A stretch of DNA of 48,359 bases, from NCBI RefSeq assembly GCF_028289625.1, contig NZ_JANQOM010000009.1, positions 1 through 48,359 of the forward strand, given 5' to 3'. A program made the position numbers and the translations under genes. Numbering within the stretch: position 1 is the stretch's first letter; each line of letters opens with the position of its first letter. Below, piece after piece: positions 40,301 to 48,359 of the stretch. The notes beneath the pieces were generated by a model. It worked only from the letters and a program-made list of their open reading frames with translations, made no database searches and was not told the DNA's origin. The stretch comes from Winogradskyella sp. Its GTDB lineage: Bacteria; Bacteroidota; Bacteroidia; Flavobacteriales; Flavobacteriaceae.

Positions 40301-41727
40301 CGCTTATAAAACAAGGCACTAAAGATCGTCTTCGTGCCGTATTATTAACGGCTGCGGCTGCGGCTTTAGGATTTTTGCCCATGGCTGTATCTACAAGTGC
40401 TGGAGCCGAGGTTCAAAGACCTCTAGCTACTGTGGTTATTGGAGGTCTAATAACTGCTACATTATTAACGCTGGTGGTACTTCCTGTACTGTATGCATTT
40501 TTTAATAAACCCGGTCAATTAAAAATATCGAATACCTCGAAAGTATTGGTTTCGATCATCTTGCTAGGCTTATTTTCTTTCAATTCATATGGACAAAATA
40601 ACCCTAAATCCTTAGATGAATTAATTACTATAGCCCTAGAAAATAATTCAGGGCTTAATGCTAGTCGTTTAAAGGTAAGCCAATCAGAATTATTGGTGAA
40701 AAGTGCCTTTGATTTTGATAAAACGGAAATCTATTATCAATATGATGAGAATAATCTAGCTATTAACGATCGCCCAATTGGTGTTTTTGGTATACAACAA
40801 GATTTTGAATTCCCGACCATTTATGCCGCCAAGAAAAAGGTAAATAAAGCACTTGTAAACTTACAAAGCACTCATCTGACTATTGATGAAAAGTCGATTA
40901 AGCAAAACGTTGTTTCGAGTTATTACAAGTACTTATATGTCAAAGAAAAAGTGACTATCTATAGGCAACTGGATAGTCTGTATTTTAATTTTGCGAGAAT
41001 TGCCAAAAGACGTTTTGAGTTAGGAGAAACCAATTATTTAGAAAAAATTACAGCACAATCTAAACAAAGACAAGTGCATGTAAATTTAGAGCAAGCCCAA
41101 CAAGAGCTGAAGATTGCATTTGAAAATTTAAGGAAAGTTGTTCAGTATAAGGACAGTTTAATTATTCAAGAGGCTAAAATCAAGAAGGTCGCCATTCATA
41201 TGCTCGACCTTAATACGAGTCCCGAAGTTATTTACTTCAGCAAACAACAGGACTTGCTTAAGGCAAGGTTAAAGTTGGAAAAACAAAAACTATTGCCCGA
41301 TCTTAGTCTTAATTATTTTCAAGGATCAAATTCAACGTTGAACCAAACCCTTCATGGTTACCAATTTGGTTTGAAAATTCCGTTATTATTTGGTGCTCAA
41401 AACTCTAAAATTAAAGCTTCAAAAATGGCTTTGGATATATCTAATGAAGAAGCTCAAGATTATAAAATACAACTCAACACCAAATTTGAAACCTTGCAGT
41501 CGCAATTAATTCAGAATGAAAAAGCCCTCGAGTACTACGAAAAGGAGGGCAACCATCTCGCGGATGAAATTCTAAAAACTGCCAATGTGGGTTTCAAAAA
41601 CGGAGAAATTGATTTTTATCAATATATCATTAGTGTAGAAAATGCTTATGACATTCAATTAAAGCATCTAGAACACCTCAATAATTACAACCAAACTGTA
41701 ATCAATCTCAATTTTTTAACCTTATAA
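37399..41727 (+). CDS. CusA/CzcA heavy-metal RND pump fused to a TolC-like outer-membrane protein
   Basis: 1442 residues. Residues 1 to about 1040 are an HME-type RND transporter: VPDVTNNQVQV, DFGIIIDGAVIIVE in helix 4, and long membrane segments to VVLPVLYAFF. The rest (about 1060-1442), starting NPKSLDELITIALENNSGL, is an outer-membrane efflux (TolC) domain with coiled-coil hairpins. The fusion puts the inner- and outer-membrane parts in one chain with a signal-like stretch (VLVSIILLGLFSFNSYGQ) between them. The adaptor gene follows after 9 bases. It should export Cu, Ag, Zn or Co ions. Confidence 0.95.
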   Translation: MLSYIIKFSLQNKIIVLIFTSFIVGFGLYSLTQISIGAVPDVTNNQVQVITTSRNLSTQDMEQFITYPVELEMANLPGVKEIRSISKFGLSVVTIVFNDDMGTYLPRQLIAEKIESASEKIPAGLGKPEMGPITTGLGEIYQYILDVEESHKDKYTPQDLRTIQDWIVKRQLSGIPGVVEVNTWGGFLKQYEVALNTNKLNAMHITANEVFVALESNNSVAGGGYIEKVNQAFFIRGDGLVSSLEDIRNIVIKNDDGVPIYIKDVAKVGFGNATRFGAITGNGQGEKVLGQVMMLKGANSKEVIEAVKERVASISKSLPDGVYINAFLDRSELIGRTSYTITENLVLGCLIVVFVVVLLLGNFRSGLVVASIIPLCLLFALSMMYIFGVDANLMSLGAIDFGIIIDGAVIIVEFIAFKITKEHLQFAHLDKHETQQFKDQITFNSTSKMMNSAVFGQLIILIVFIPILSLSGIEGKMFRPMALTFSFALVGAMLFCFTYVPVIGSLFLKPIKPSDKNISVRFIRWLNSIYDPIISWSLKRKRIVLSIAIALLIAASYLFSTIGGEFVPTLDEGDFVIQPVLKTGTSLGKTIEITTQIENILLDNFPEVKQVVTRIGAAEVPTDPMSMEETDIIIVLNPKNQWTSAKSKDELADKFKEALSIIPEMEVEFTQPIEMRFNELITGVRADIAIKVFGEDLDVLSKKGDEIKQLIENVDGAADITVEKIDGLPQMSVNYDRAKIARYGLNTDDLNTMLSMGFAGKSVGSVFEGEKRFDLVVRLEKTNREDIENIKNLYIDTPNGSKIPLSELAEISYRKGAAKISRDDTKRRMVVGINVRNRDLQSVVDDVKEILDRNLSLPVGYSISYGGQFENLQSAKSRLLVAVPIALLLIFILLYFAFKSIKEALLIYSAIPLAAVGGVLFLWLRDMPFSISAGVGFIALFGIAVLNGIVLIEHFKELKKQGFNDMETLIKQGTKDRLRAVLLTAAAAALGFLPMAVSTSAGAEVQRPLATVVIGGLITATLLTLVVLPVLYAFFNKPGQLKISNTSKVLVSIILLGLFSFNSYGQNNPKSLDELITIALENNSGLNASRLKVSQSELLVKSAFDFDKTEIYYQYDENNLAINDRPIGVFGIQQDFEFPTIYAAKKKVNKALVNLQSTHLTIDEKSIKQNVVSSYYKYLYVKEKVTIYRQLDSLYFNFARIAKRRFELGETNYLEKITAQSKQRQVHVNLEQAQQELKIAFENLRKVVQYKDSLIIQEAKIKKVAIHMLDLNTSPEVIYFSKQQDLLKARLKLEKQKLLPDLSLNYFQGSNSTLNQTLHGYQFGLKIPLLFGAQNSKIKASKMALDISNEEAQDYKIQLNTKFETLQSQLIQNEKALEYYEKEGNHLADEILKTANVGFKNGEIDFYQYIISVENAYDIQLKHLEHLNNYNQTVINLNFLTL

Positions 41728-41736
41728 ACTAACGTT

Positions 41737-42864
41737 ATGAAATGTATGCAACATAAAATAATCTTAGGCTTAATTGCTCTTTTATCCATAGGATGTGGAA
41801 AAAAAGAAGATAAAGCTGCCGAAATCATGGAAACCGATAACCGTATAAAGATTTCAAAAATTCAATTTGAAGAAAACAAAATGTCCTTAACACAAATGGA
41901 AATGAAAGATTTCCCAATAAAAGTTAAGGTCAACGGCATGATTCATGTACCGCCTGAAAATAAAGCTGATATAAGTTCTCCTATGGGAGGATATGTTAGA
42001 AAGGCACCGTTAATTGAAGGTGACATCGTTAAAAAAGGTACATTTTTAGTTACCCTTGAAAACCCTGAGTATGTAACGCTTCAGCAAAACTATATGGAAA
42101 CCAAAGCGCAGCTGAGTTACCTAAAGGCGGAATTTGAAAGGCATAAGATTATGAAAGATGAGAATGTGATTTCTGAAAAAAGCTATATCAAAGCAGAAAG
42201 CGATTATAATTCCATTAAGGCAAAATACAACGGACTTAAAACACAATTGCGACTACTTAATATATCGATCAATTCTGTAGAAAGCGGAAAAATTACCTCA
42301 ACAGTAAATATGTATTCACCTTTAAGAGGGAGTATAACAAAAGTAAATGTGAACAAAGGGAGTTATGTTTCGCCAGCGACACCCATATTAGAAATAGTTG
42401 ATAATAGCCATATCCACCTCGAATTATCTGTGTTTGAAAAAGATATATTGAAGATTAAAAAAGGACAAAAAATTACCTTCTCTATTCCTGAAACTTCCAA
42501 GCAAACCTATGAAGCTGAAGTTCATCTTGTTGGAACCATAATCGAGGACAATAGAACTATAAAAGTCCACGGACATCTTTTAGACAATTCAGTTAAACTT
42601 TTACCAGGCATGTTTGTTAATGCTGAAATAATTACGGATGTTTCTTCGGCAGACGCCCTTCCGAATAATGCAGTTGTTGAAGAAGATGGTGAGCACTTTG
42701 TTTTGATTTTGAATGAAGAGACAGAAACAGACTATTATTTCATCAAAACTCAAGTCTTTACAGAAAGTGCTAATAGTGGGTACACCTCACTTAAAGAGAA
42801 CTCAAATTTGAAAGGAGAAGACAAAATTCTTAATGACGGTGCCTTTGGTCTCATTGGGATTTAA
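41737..42864 (+). CDS. RND periplasmic adaptor (CusB/CzcB-like)
   Basis: 375 residues. Lipoprotein signal IILGLIALLSIGCGKKE with lipobox SIGC. Then barrel-sandwich/lipoyl text (VKVNGMIHVPPENKADISSPMGGYV...GDIVKKGTFLVTL), a coiled-coil hairpin (AQLSYLKAEFERHKIMKDENVISEKSY), and the second lipoyl half (YSPLRGSITKVNVNKGSYVSP). It links the pump to the outer-membrane part. The start may be the second Met (MQHKII). Confidence 0.93.
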   Translation: MKCMQHKIILGLIALLSIGCGKKEDKAAEIMETDNRIKISKIQFEENKMSLTQMEMKDFPIKVKVNGMIHVPPENKADISSPMGGYVRKAPLIEGDIVKKGTFLVTLENPEYVTLQQNYMETKAQLSYLKAEFERHKIMKDENVISEKSYIKAESDYNSIKAKYNGLKTQLRLLNISINSVESGKITSTVNMYSPLRGSITKVNVNKGSYVSPATPILEIVDNSHIHLELSVFEKDILKIKKGQKITFSIPETSKQTYEAEVHLVGTIIEDNRTIKVHGHLLDNSVKLLPGMFVNAEIITDVSSADALPNNAVVEEDGEHFVLILNEETETDYYFIKTQVFTESANSGYTSLKENSNLKGEDKILNDGAFGLIGI

Positions 42865-42961
42865 GATTTATTCTTATCCTAAACCAAAAAGTCATAATAA
42901 AACAACAACCATCAAAACTTGCGTAATAATGGTTGCGGATGTTCTTAACTTATGCCATAAT

Positions 42962-44119
42962 TTAATTCTTAATAAGCTGTATAGTTTCTACCTGATCTTC
43001 AGCTATAACCTTAGCAAAGTAAGTTCCTTGAGCATATTTTGAAATGTTTATCTCTAATTGTTGAGTGTCATTCCCGTTAATGGTTTCAAGTTGTTGCCCC
43101 AGATTGTTATATAGAATCACTTCCGAGATTTGCTTCTGGCACTCTATGTGGAATACATCTTTCGTAGGGTTAGGGTGAGCTTTTACTATTGACGTATTAC
43201 GATCATTTATATTTAAGGGATTATCTAAGATAAAAACATCCCAAAACCTATTGGTAGGAAACGTTAAGTCCCCAGAAGTCAGCGTCTCTAGTTCCCAATG
43301 AATTTGCCATTTTCCTGTTAACGTATTGTACTTAACAGAATGTGAATCTGCGAAGAAATCCGTAGAAGGTTCCCTTCTATGAGACACAAAAATTTTAGCC
43401 CCAGGATTGTTATCTAAAAGCGGATGTGTTAATACGGTCCAAAGTGAAAAAAGCTGAACAGAAACAATGATGCGATCAATATTACCAAAATCACTAAGAT
43501 GCTCAAAATAGGTCATTCCTACTGGATTGCATATGAGATTAAATCTCGCATCTACCGGAAATAATTGCCCAATCAAAGTCCACAAAATCCAGCTTCCAGG
43601 GGAAGCATAATTATAATACAAATCGTAATCCAAATCATTTATAATGTTATCTGAATCTCTTACTGAAGAATACATACATCTGGCTCCGAAATCATCATTA
43701 ATTTCTGGATTGTCAATGATGCAGGTATTTGTAAATGAAGGGTCTATTGAGCCAGCATCACATTTCACATCGAACGCAAAGTCTTCTCCCTCACCAACAA
43801 TAGCCAAATTATAACATGCACCTGAGACAAGTTGTGAACCATCTTCATCCAAAATTACCCAACGTCCCAAAGCGCTATCATAATCTAAAGAAATATTTCC
43901 TGGATTATTTACCTCATCTCCGTTCTCTTCTAATCGTATTTTTTGGAGTACAACAGTCCTATTAGAATTACCATTAAGAACAGAATCATCTATTACAGAT
44001 ACGGTACCAGATGACAGTAATGAACTTTGAGTTACGCAATGCTCAATGACTTCAACTTGTGATTTTGCACTATATTGAATTACTAAATAAAAAAACAGAA
44101 ATGTAATTTTTGTTTTCAT
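42962..44119 (-). CDS. Secreted protein with T9SS sorting domain
   Basis: 385 residues. Signal peptide KITFLFFYLVIQYSAKSQ. The C-terminal 80 residues (KAHPNPTKDVFHIECQ...LYNNLGQQLETI...YFAKVIAEDQVETIQLIKN) are a type A T9SS sorting domain. The middle is beta-rich with several Cys (CVTQSS, ACYNLAIVGEG, DVKCDAG, NTCIIDNP) and no recognised catalytic motif. Likely a surface or secreted adhesin-like protein. The gene is convergent with the adaptor gene. Confidence 0.82.
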   Translation of the reverse strand: MKTKITFLFFYLVIQYSAKSQVEVIEHCVTQSSLLSSGTVSVIDDSVLNGNSNRTVVLQKIRLEENGDEVNNPGNISLDYDSALGRWVILDEDGSQLVSGACYNLAIVGEGEDFAFDVKCDAGSIDPSFTNTCIIDNPEINDDFGARCMYSSVRDSDNIINDLDYDLYYNYASPGSWILWTLIGQLFPVDARFNLICNPVGMTYFEHLSDFGNIDRIIVSVQLFSLWTVLTHPLLDNNPGAKIFVSHRREPSTDFFADSHSVKYNTLTGKWQIHWELETLTSGDLTFPTNRFWDVFILDNPLNINDRNTSIVKAHPNPTKDVFHIECQKQISEVILYNNLGQQLETINGNDTQQLEINISKYAQGTYFAKVIAEDQVETIQLIKN

Positions 44120-44235
44120 GACCCTATATTTTAAAAAGTTACCTCTTAAAGATATCCTTATTAGGGGCTTAAAAATGAGAAAGTTACTAGATGCGTAACA
44201 TCTGCTAGTAAGTGCATGAAGTTTAATGGTAATTG

Positions 44236-44970
44236 CTACATCTTTAGTAGATATTGTAAGCGGTTTTTCTTTCTAGTGGCTACTGGAATTGTGGAATCAT
44301 CACTCAGTATAACAGCATCTGCAGACTTATGGAGTGCCTTAATTTTGTTTAAGTTGATAAGATAAGAATGATGACACCGAAAAAAATTATCCTTGTTTAA
44401 TTGCACTTCAAATGTTTTTAAGGATTTAGAAACCAGAATTTTTTTTCTTCCTTCACAGAAAAAGTGCGTGTAATTATTATCGGCTTGAGCATAATAAATA
44501 TCCTTTAAGTTGACCACATGAATTAAATCGTGATTTTTTAATACAATACGCTTAGTTTCTTGTTGTGATTTAAGATTATGAAAAAATACTTCGAGCTGCT
44601 TATGGTAGTTATGCTGTTGAATAAGGTTTAAAGTTTTGACGACCTCTTGTCTCAAATCCTCATCAGTATAGGGTTTAAGAAGATAGCTTAATGCACTAAA
44701 TTTAAAAGCTTCAACAGCATATTTACTATGTGATGTTGTAAAAATAACTTTGGCTTCTTTAATATTTGGTTTTATTAATGCCTCAAACACAATCCCATCA
44801 CCTAGCTGAACATCCGCAATAATTAAATCATAATTGCTTTCTTGTAATTTCGATTTGGCTTCGTGTAAACTAAATGCCTGATCAATATGAGAGACATAGT
44901 CCTCTAATATCACTTTATTAGCATTATTTTGCTTTTCGTTATCTTCTATGATGATACATGTATACGGCAT
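44236..44970 (-). CDS. LytTR-type response regulator
   Basis: 244 residues. Receiver domain with IIEDN, phospho-acceptor D in DLIIADVQLGDG and K in SYLLKPY; C-terminal LytTR DNA-binding domain (RIVLKNHDLIHVVNLKDIYYAQADNNYTHFF...FFRCHHSYLINLNKI). It starts 6 bases after the stop of the histidine kinase gene, so they form one operon. Targets are unknown; neighbours are the ZIP transporter unit and a secreted protein. Confidence 0.94.
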   Translation of the reverse strand: MPYTCIIIEDNEKQNNANKVILEDYVSHIDQAFSLHEAKSKLQESNYDLIIADVQLGDGIVFEALIKPNIKEAKVIFTTSHSKYAVEAFKFSALSYLLKPYTDEDLRQEVVKTLNLIQQHNYHKQLEVFFHNLKSQQETKRIVLKNHDLIHVVNLKDIYYAQADNNYTHFFCEGRKKILVSKSLKTFEVQLNKDNFFRCHHSYLINLNKIKALHKSADAVILSDDSTIPVATRKKNRLQYLLKM

Positions 44971-44976
44971 AGTAGC

Positions 44977-46830
44977 TTACTTAATAGGTAGTGCAATGCG
45001 CACTTCAGTTCCTTCACCTTCGTTAGAAACCGTTTCAATTTTGATAATGTAATTGTATAATTTCTTATAATTCTTAATACGTTGTTCGATAATATTTGTT
45101 CCCATGGATTGGTGTAATTGTTCTCCAGACTTTGAATCCATACGATTAAAGCCTTTTCCGTTATCCTTTATAAGAATATGTAAGTCGTCACCGTTTTTAG
45201 TATAATGGATTTCTACTTTACCATCTACGACTCCATTAACACCATGTAAAATAGCATTCTCCACAAAAGGTTGTATAAGCATGGGAGGGATTTGGGTCAT
45301 TTCGATATCCAAATCTTTGTCAACTATAGTCTCAAACTCAAAGCTGTTATCATGCACCAATTTTTGAAGGTGTAAAAACTTAGAGATTAATGTAATATCA
45401 TCTTCGACCGCTATAAAATCTTGGTCTGAGCCTTCTAATATTAAACGCATCAATTTACTGTATGCTATTAAATGGTTTGAAGTTTCCTCCTTATTTTCTG
45501 AATTCAAATTAAGATTTATTTCATTTAATGCATTAAACATAAAATGAGGATTGAGTTGGGTTTGTAATAATTTAAAATTAAGTTGGGAATAACTTAATTG
45601 TTGTTTAGCCCTGTAATTTCTATACATAAGTAAGCCCAATACCAGTAATAAACCACTCACCGCTAGACCACCAAAAAGGGTTAAACGCTGATTGGCAATT
45701 TCTTCTGCTCTTGCCTCATTTTCTAGGCTGAGTGTTTTTATCTCTTGCTTCTGCTGTTCATCATTGAATTTAGACGTAATTTCTGCTATGGAAGTCTTTG
45801 TTCTGGAAATATTTATGGAGTCTTTAAGTGCATCATATTGCTCCATAAAATTCAGCGCCTTGGATGTATTACCTGTATTAACATAGGCGGTTTTTAATCC
45901 CTTGTAGATACTCAGCTTTAAGCTATCACTAGGCGCTTTTAAAAGTGCTTCATCAAAATAATCAGACGCTTTTTTATAATTGCCCTTATACAAATGAACA
46001 TTACCAACAAAATAGAGATTATTAGCGATAAGCGAGTTAAACTTTGTTTGCTTTCTAAGTGCTAATTCCTTCTCTCCATATTCTAATGCTTTCTCATAAT
46101 TTTGTAATCTAAAATAATCATTCCTTATGTCCGAATAGGCTACAACCAATAAACGTAGGTCATTTCTTTCCTTAGCTATTTTTGCAATATCTAGAGAAAA
46201 ATCCAAAGATTTATCATACTCACTGTGGCGTTTAAGATCCTTTATTTGCTTTTCATGCATTTCTAGAATCTTAGAATTTGTTGAATAATTCATAGATTTA
46301 TTAGCAAAAGACTCAGCAAGTTCTGTATTACCAATTTTTCCGTAGACTAATGCCAATGCCAAATAGGTAAGAGAAATATCTCTTTTATTCTGTGTTTTTT
46401 CAAAACACTTTAAGGCTTTTATGTAATTTACTAAAGCACTATCTGGAATCCACTCTTGTTTATAAGCATGACCTATATCCTTATAAGTTCTTCCTAGAGT
46501 TTCATCATTTAATAACTTACGATTTTGAATATTGGGCTGCAATAAAGGAATGATGCCATCGTACTCTCTTTTGTACAGAAGATATTTTGATTGGTATAAT
46601 AATATTTTTGCTTTTAATTCAGTATCCGAATAAGTCCCAATATTATTCTTTGCCTTGTTGATATAAAAAAGCGCACTATCTAAGTTAGTTTTATAAAACT
46701 CATCTGCGTGTTTTAACAAACTTTCTATATGATCTCTTTTATCAGAATCCAAGATATCCTGCTCGACATCTTGAGCAAACATAATCCCTGAAGACAGTGA
46801 GAGCATCAAAAAAAGGATACGATCTAGCAT
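44977..46830 (-). CDS. LytS-type histidine kinase with secreted TPR sensor
   Basis: 617 residues. Signal peptide (MLDRILFLMLSLSSGIMFAQ), a long TPR-repeat sensor domain (about 30-330), coiled coil, one membrane helix (TLFGGLAVSGLLLVLGLLMY, near residue 385), then a His_kinase domain (LLQTQLNPHFMFNALNEI) with the phospho-His in NPHF and an HATPase domain (PPMLIQPFVENAILHGV, ILIKDNGKGF). It is the partner of the regulator directly downstream. The TPR sensor is common in Bacteroidetes; the signal is unknown. Confidence 0.93.
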   Translation of the reverse strand: MLDRILFLMLSLSSGIMFAQDVEQDILDSDKRDHIESLLKHADEFYKTNLDSALFYINKAKNNIGTYSDTELKAKILLYQSKYLLYKREYDGIIPLLQPNIQNRKLLNDETLGRTYKDIGHAYKQEWIPDSALVNYIKALKCFEKTQNKRDISLTYLALALVYGKIGNTELAESFANKSMNYSTNSKILEMHEKQIKDLKRHSEYDKSLDFSLDIAKIAKERNDLRLLVVAYSDIRNDYFRLQNYEKALEYGEKELALRKQTKFNSLIANNLYFVGNVHLYKGNYKKASDYFDEALLKAPSDSLKLSIYKGLKTAYVNTGNTSKALNFMEQYDALKDSINISRTKTSIAEITSKFNDEQQKQEIKTLSLENEARAEEIANQRLTLFGGLAVSGLLLVLGLLMYRNYRAKQQLSYSQLNFKLLQTQLNPHFMFNALNEINLNLNSENKEETSNHLIAYSKLMRLILEGSDQDFIAVEDDITLISKFLHLQKLVHDNSFEFETIVDKDLDIEMTQIPPMLIQPFVENAILHGVNGVVDGKVEIHYTKNGDDLHILIKDNGKGFNRMDSKSGEQLHQSMGTNIIEQRIKNYKKLYNYIIKIETVSNEGEGTEVRIALPIK

Positions 46831-46905
46831 TACATAATTAATAGCCTTTTAAAGATACTAAAAAAAATAGCTGGGTTGAGAACTCCATGTGCAGCATCTA
46901 AAAAT

Positions 46906-47727
46906 CTATCCTAATCCTACATCTAAAGTCATCATAATTATAAAGCCTCCAATAAACCCAAGCGTGGCTATATCCGTGTATTTATCGCGCTGTGTTTCCG
47001 GAATTACTTCTTCCACGACTACAAAAATCATGGCACCAGCGGCAAAGGCTAAGGCATAAGGCAAAATAGGTTGAAAAAAGGTGACTGCTAATGCTCCTAC
47101 AACAGCCGCTATAGGTTCTACAATAGCAGACATCTGTCCATACCAAAAGCTTTTAAACTTACTAACACCATGGCGTCGCAATGGCATTGATACAGCCAGC
47201 CCTTCGGGAAAGTTTTGAATACCAATTCCCAAAGCCAGTGCTACAGCACCACCAATAGTGGCTTCTGGCACACCGGCTGCGACACCTCCAAACAATACGC
47301 CTACGGCCAATCCTTCGGGTATATTATGCAAAGTAATAGCCAATACCAAAAGCGTGGTACGTCTCCACGGCGTTTTAACGCCTTCTTTTTCGTCTTCCCT
47401 AAAGTTAATATGTAAATGTGGTAACACTTTATCGAGGCCAAATATAAATAGTGCGCCTAGAGAAAACCCAACGACTGCTGGTATGACTTTTACAAAACCT
47501 TCTCCCTCACTCATTTCGATACCTGGAGCCAACAAGCTCCAAAAACTTGCAGCGACCATAACGCCTCCCGTAAAGCCAAGCATTCCATCTAATACGGCAC
47601 GATTCATACCTCTAAAAAAGAAAACCAAAGAAGCCCCAACTGCAGTTAAGACCCAAGTAAATAAAGACGCATATAGCGCACCCAATACTGGGTCGATAGT
47701 TTCAAAATACTGTATAATGCTGTCCAT
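46906..47727 (-). CDS. ZIP family metal transporter
   Basis: 273 residues, eight membrane helices. The metal-binding helices IV and V carry HNIPEGLAVGV and NFPEGLAVS, with EEVIPE later. A His-containing cytoplasmic loop (KVLPHLHINFREDEKEGVK) lies before. It imports Zn, Mn or Fe. The start lies 4 bases after the stop of the DtxR-type regulator gene, so they are one operon and the regulator probably controls it. Confidence 0.93.
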   Translation of the reverse strand: MDSIIQYFETIDPVLGALYASLFTWVLTAVGASLVFFFRGMNRAVLDGMLGFTGGVMVAASFWSLLAPGIEMSEGEGFVKVIPAVVGFSLGALFIFGLDKVLPHLHINFREDEKEGVKTPWRRTTLLVLAITLHNIPEGLAVGVLFGGVAAGVPEATIGGAVALALGIGIQNFPEGLAVSMPLRRHGVSKFKSFWYGQMSAIVEPIAAVVGALAVTFFQPILPYALAFAAGAMIFVVVEEVIPETQRDKYTDIATLGFIGGFIIMMTLDVGLG

Positions 47728-47731
47728 AGAA

Positions 47732-48359
47732 CTATAGTTTTTTTACATACAGGTTATTAGTTATCGATTTAGACATTACCATAGTTTTGTTATTTATTTT
47801 CAAGCTCATCGATTGATCAAAGTCTTCTTGGTCTTCTACATGGATTTCTGTACCAAGACCTATTTTATGCTTGTCTAAATATTTTAAAAAATCAGATGAG
47901 GAATCAATCACACCAACGCAGGCATAAGTCTCACCTACAACTGCTTTAGAAAGCATAATCTTATTGGTTCGTTGTATTTGCCCATTTTTGTCTGGTATGG
48001 GGTCACCGTGTGGATCATGGGTTGGGAAATCTAAAAATGCATCTAACTCGTTGATTAGTTTTTCAGACTTAATGTGCTCCAATTGCTCGGCCAAATCATG
48101 AACCTCATCCCAATTAAAGTTTAACTTTTCAACCAAAAACTGTTCCCACAAACGATGCCTTCGTATCACTTTAATAGCGTGGGTGCGTCCTTTTTCAGAA
48201 AGAAAAGCCCCTTGGTAAGGTTTATATAAAAGCAAATCCTTCTCAGATAGTTTCTTAACCATATCAGTAACGGAAGACGCTTTAGTTTTTATTTTTTCAG
48301 CTAGCGCATTGGTTGGTACGCCATCTTTAAACTTACTCTCCAAATGATATACAGCCTTT
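47732..48359 (-). CDS. DtxR/MntR family metal-dependent repressor (N-terminus outside window)
   Basis: The frame is open to the end of the window: codons read KAVYHLESKFKDG..., so the apparent start near 48343 is internal. The winged helix (NALAEKIKTKASSVTDMVKKLSEKDLLLYKPYQGAFLSEKGRTHA) and the dimerisation part with metal ligands (RRHRLWEQFLVEKL, VHDLAEQLEHIKSEKL, FPTHDPHGDPIPDKNG) are DtxR-type, and an SH3-like end follows. It senses Mn or Fe and represses uptake genes; the ZIP gene follows directly. Confidence 0.93.
   Translation of the reverse strand, partial: KAVYHLESKFKDGVPTNALAEKIKTKASSVTDMVKKLSEKDLLLYKPYQGAFLSEKGRTHAIKVIRRHRLWEQFLVEKLNFNWDEVHDLAEQLEHIKSEKLINELDAFLDFPTHDPHGDPIPDKNGQIQRTNKIMLSKAVVGETYACVGVIDSSSDFLKYLDKHKIGLGTEIHVEDQEDFDQSMSLKINNKTMVMSKSITNNLYVKKL

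Noticed and set aside
1..48359. CRISPR arrays, rRNA genes, prophage structural genes
   Set aside because: No regularly spaced repeats, rRNA words or phage head/tail proteins were seen.

Overview
The window comes from a low-GC member of the Bacteroidetes, most likely a marine Flavobacteriaceae. The evidence is: Bacteroidetes-type promoters (-7 element TAnnTTTG, usually with a TTG about 20 bases upstream); no clear Shine-Dalgarno sequences; several TTG and GTG starts; many short lipoproteins; two secreted proteins with type IX secretion sorting domains; and an RND efflux pump fused to its TolC partner.

Layout. 1-4.2 kb: the 3' end of a large plug-domain envelope protein with a GC-rich front part, a debris zone carrying a fragment of a histone-deacetylase-like gene, then a lipocalin-like lipoprotein, an OmpA-type lipoprotein and the intact deacetylase. 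4.2-8.3 kb: a slipin gene and a TPR gene on the minus strand, separated by about 2 kb of non-coding DNA packed with tRNA-like elements. 8.5-14 kb: ferritin, small conserved-looking ORFs, a secreted zincin, an AraC regulator with a matched pair of putative operators, an AhpD-like protein, a cupredoxin and a short SSB. 14.5-19.3 kb: an accessory island of small unknown genes, a retropepsin-like protein, an IS1595-type transposase, a degenerate tRNA-Arg and a structured RNA. 19.5-31.3 kb: ordinary chromosomal genes (aldo/keto reductase, sugar transferase, methyltransferase-fold protein, DinB, CBS, SDR proteins, M13 peptidase, threonine dehydrogenase). 31.8-33.4 kb: tRNA-Arg(CCT), tRNA-Asn(GTT), rseP. 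33.6-48.4 kb: a metal-handling stretch (SCO protein, feoA-feoB-small Feo protein, heavy-metal RND pump with adaptor, LytS/LytTR two-component pair, ZIP transporter with a DtxR-type regulator).

The most unusual content is at 5.5-7.4 kb on the minus strand, between the TPR and slipin genes. Five tRNA T-arms and five clear D-arms can be read there (a sixth D-arm is weak), but most do not make normal tRNA genes. In two cases the 3' part of a tRNA (T-arm, 3' acceptor strand, CCA) lies directly upstream of its own 5' part (5' acceptor strand, D-arm), and the two acceptor strands pair perfectly over 7 bp; a third case pairs over 7 bp with two G-U pairs. This is the layout of a circularly permuted tRNA. 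A fourth element is in normal order but has an insert of over 100 nt, and a fifth is compact but lacks a proper anticodon stem. Long structured segments lie between them, including a perfect 10-bp long-range stem and a rho-independent terminator. I infer a slipin-associated tRNA-like RNA system, perhaps connected with RNA repair or ligation; no RNA ligase gene is in the window and function is unproven.

Sequence reading was done by eye. RNA folds are manual base-pair checks, not computed structures, and protein names rest on recognised motifs and overall resemblance.
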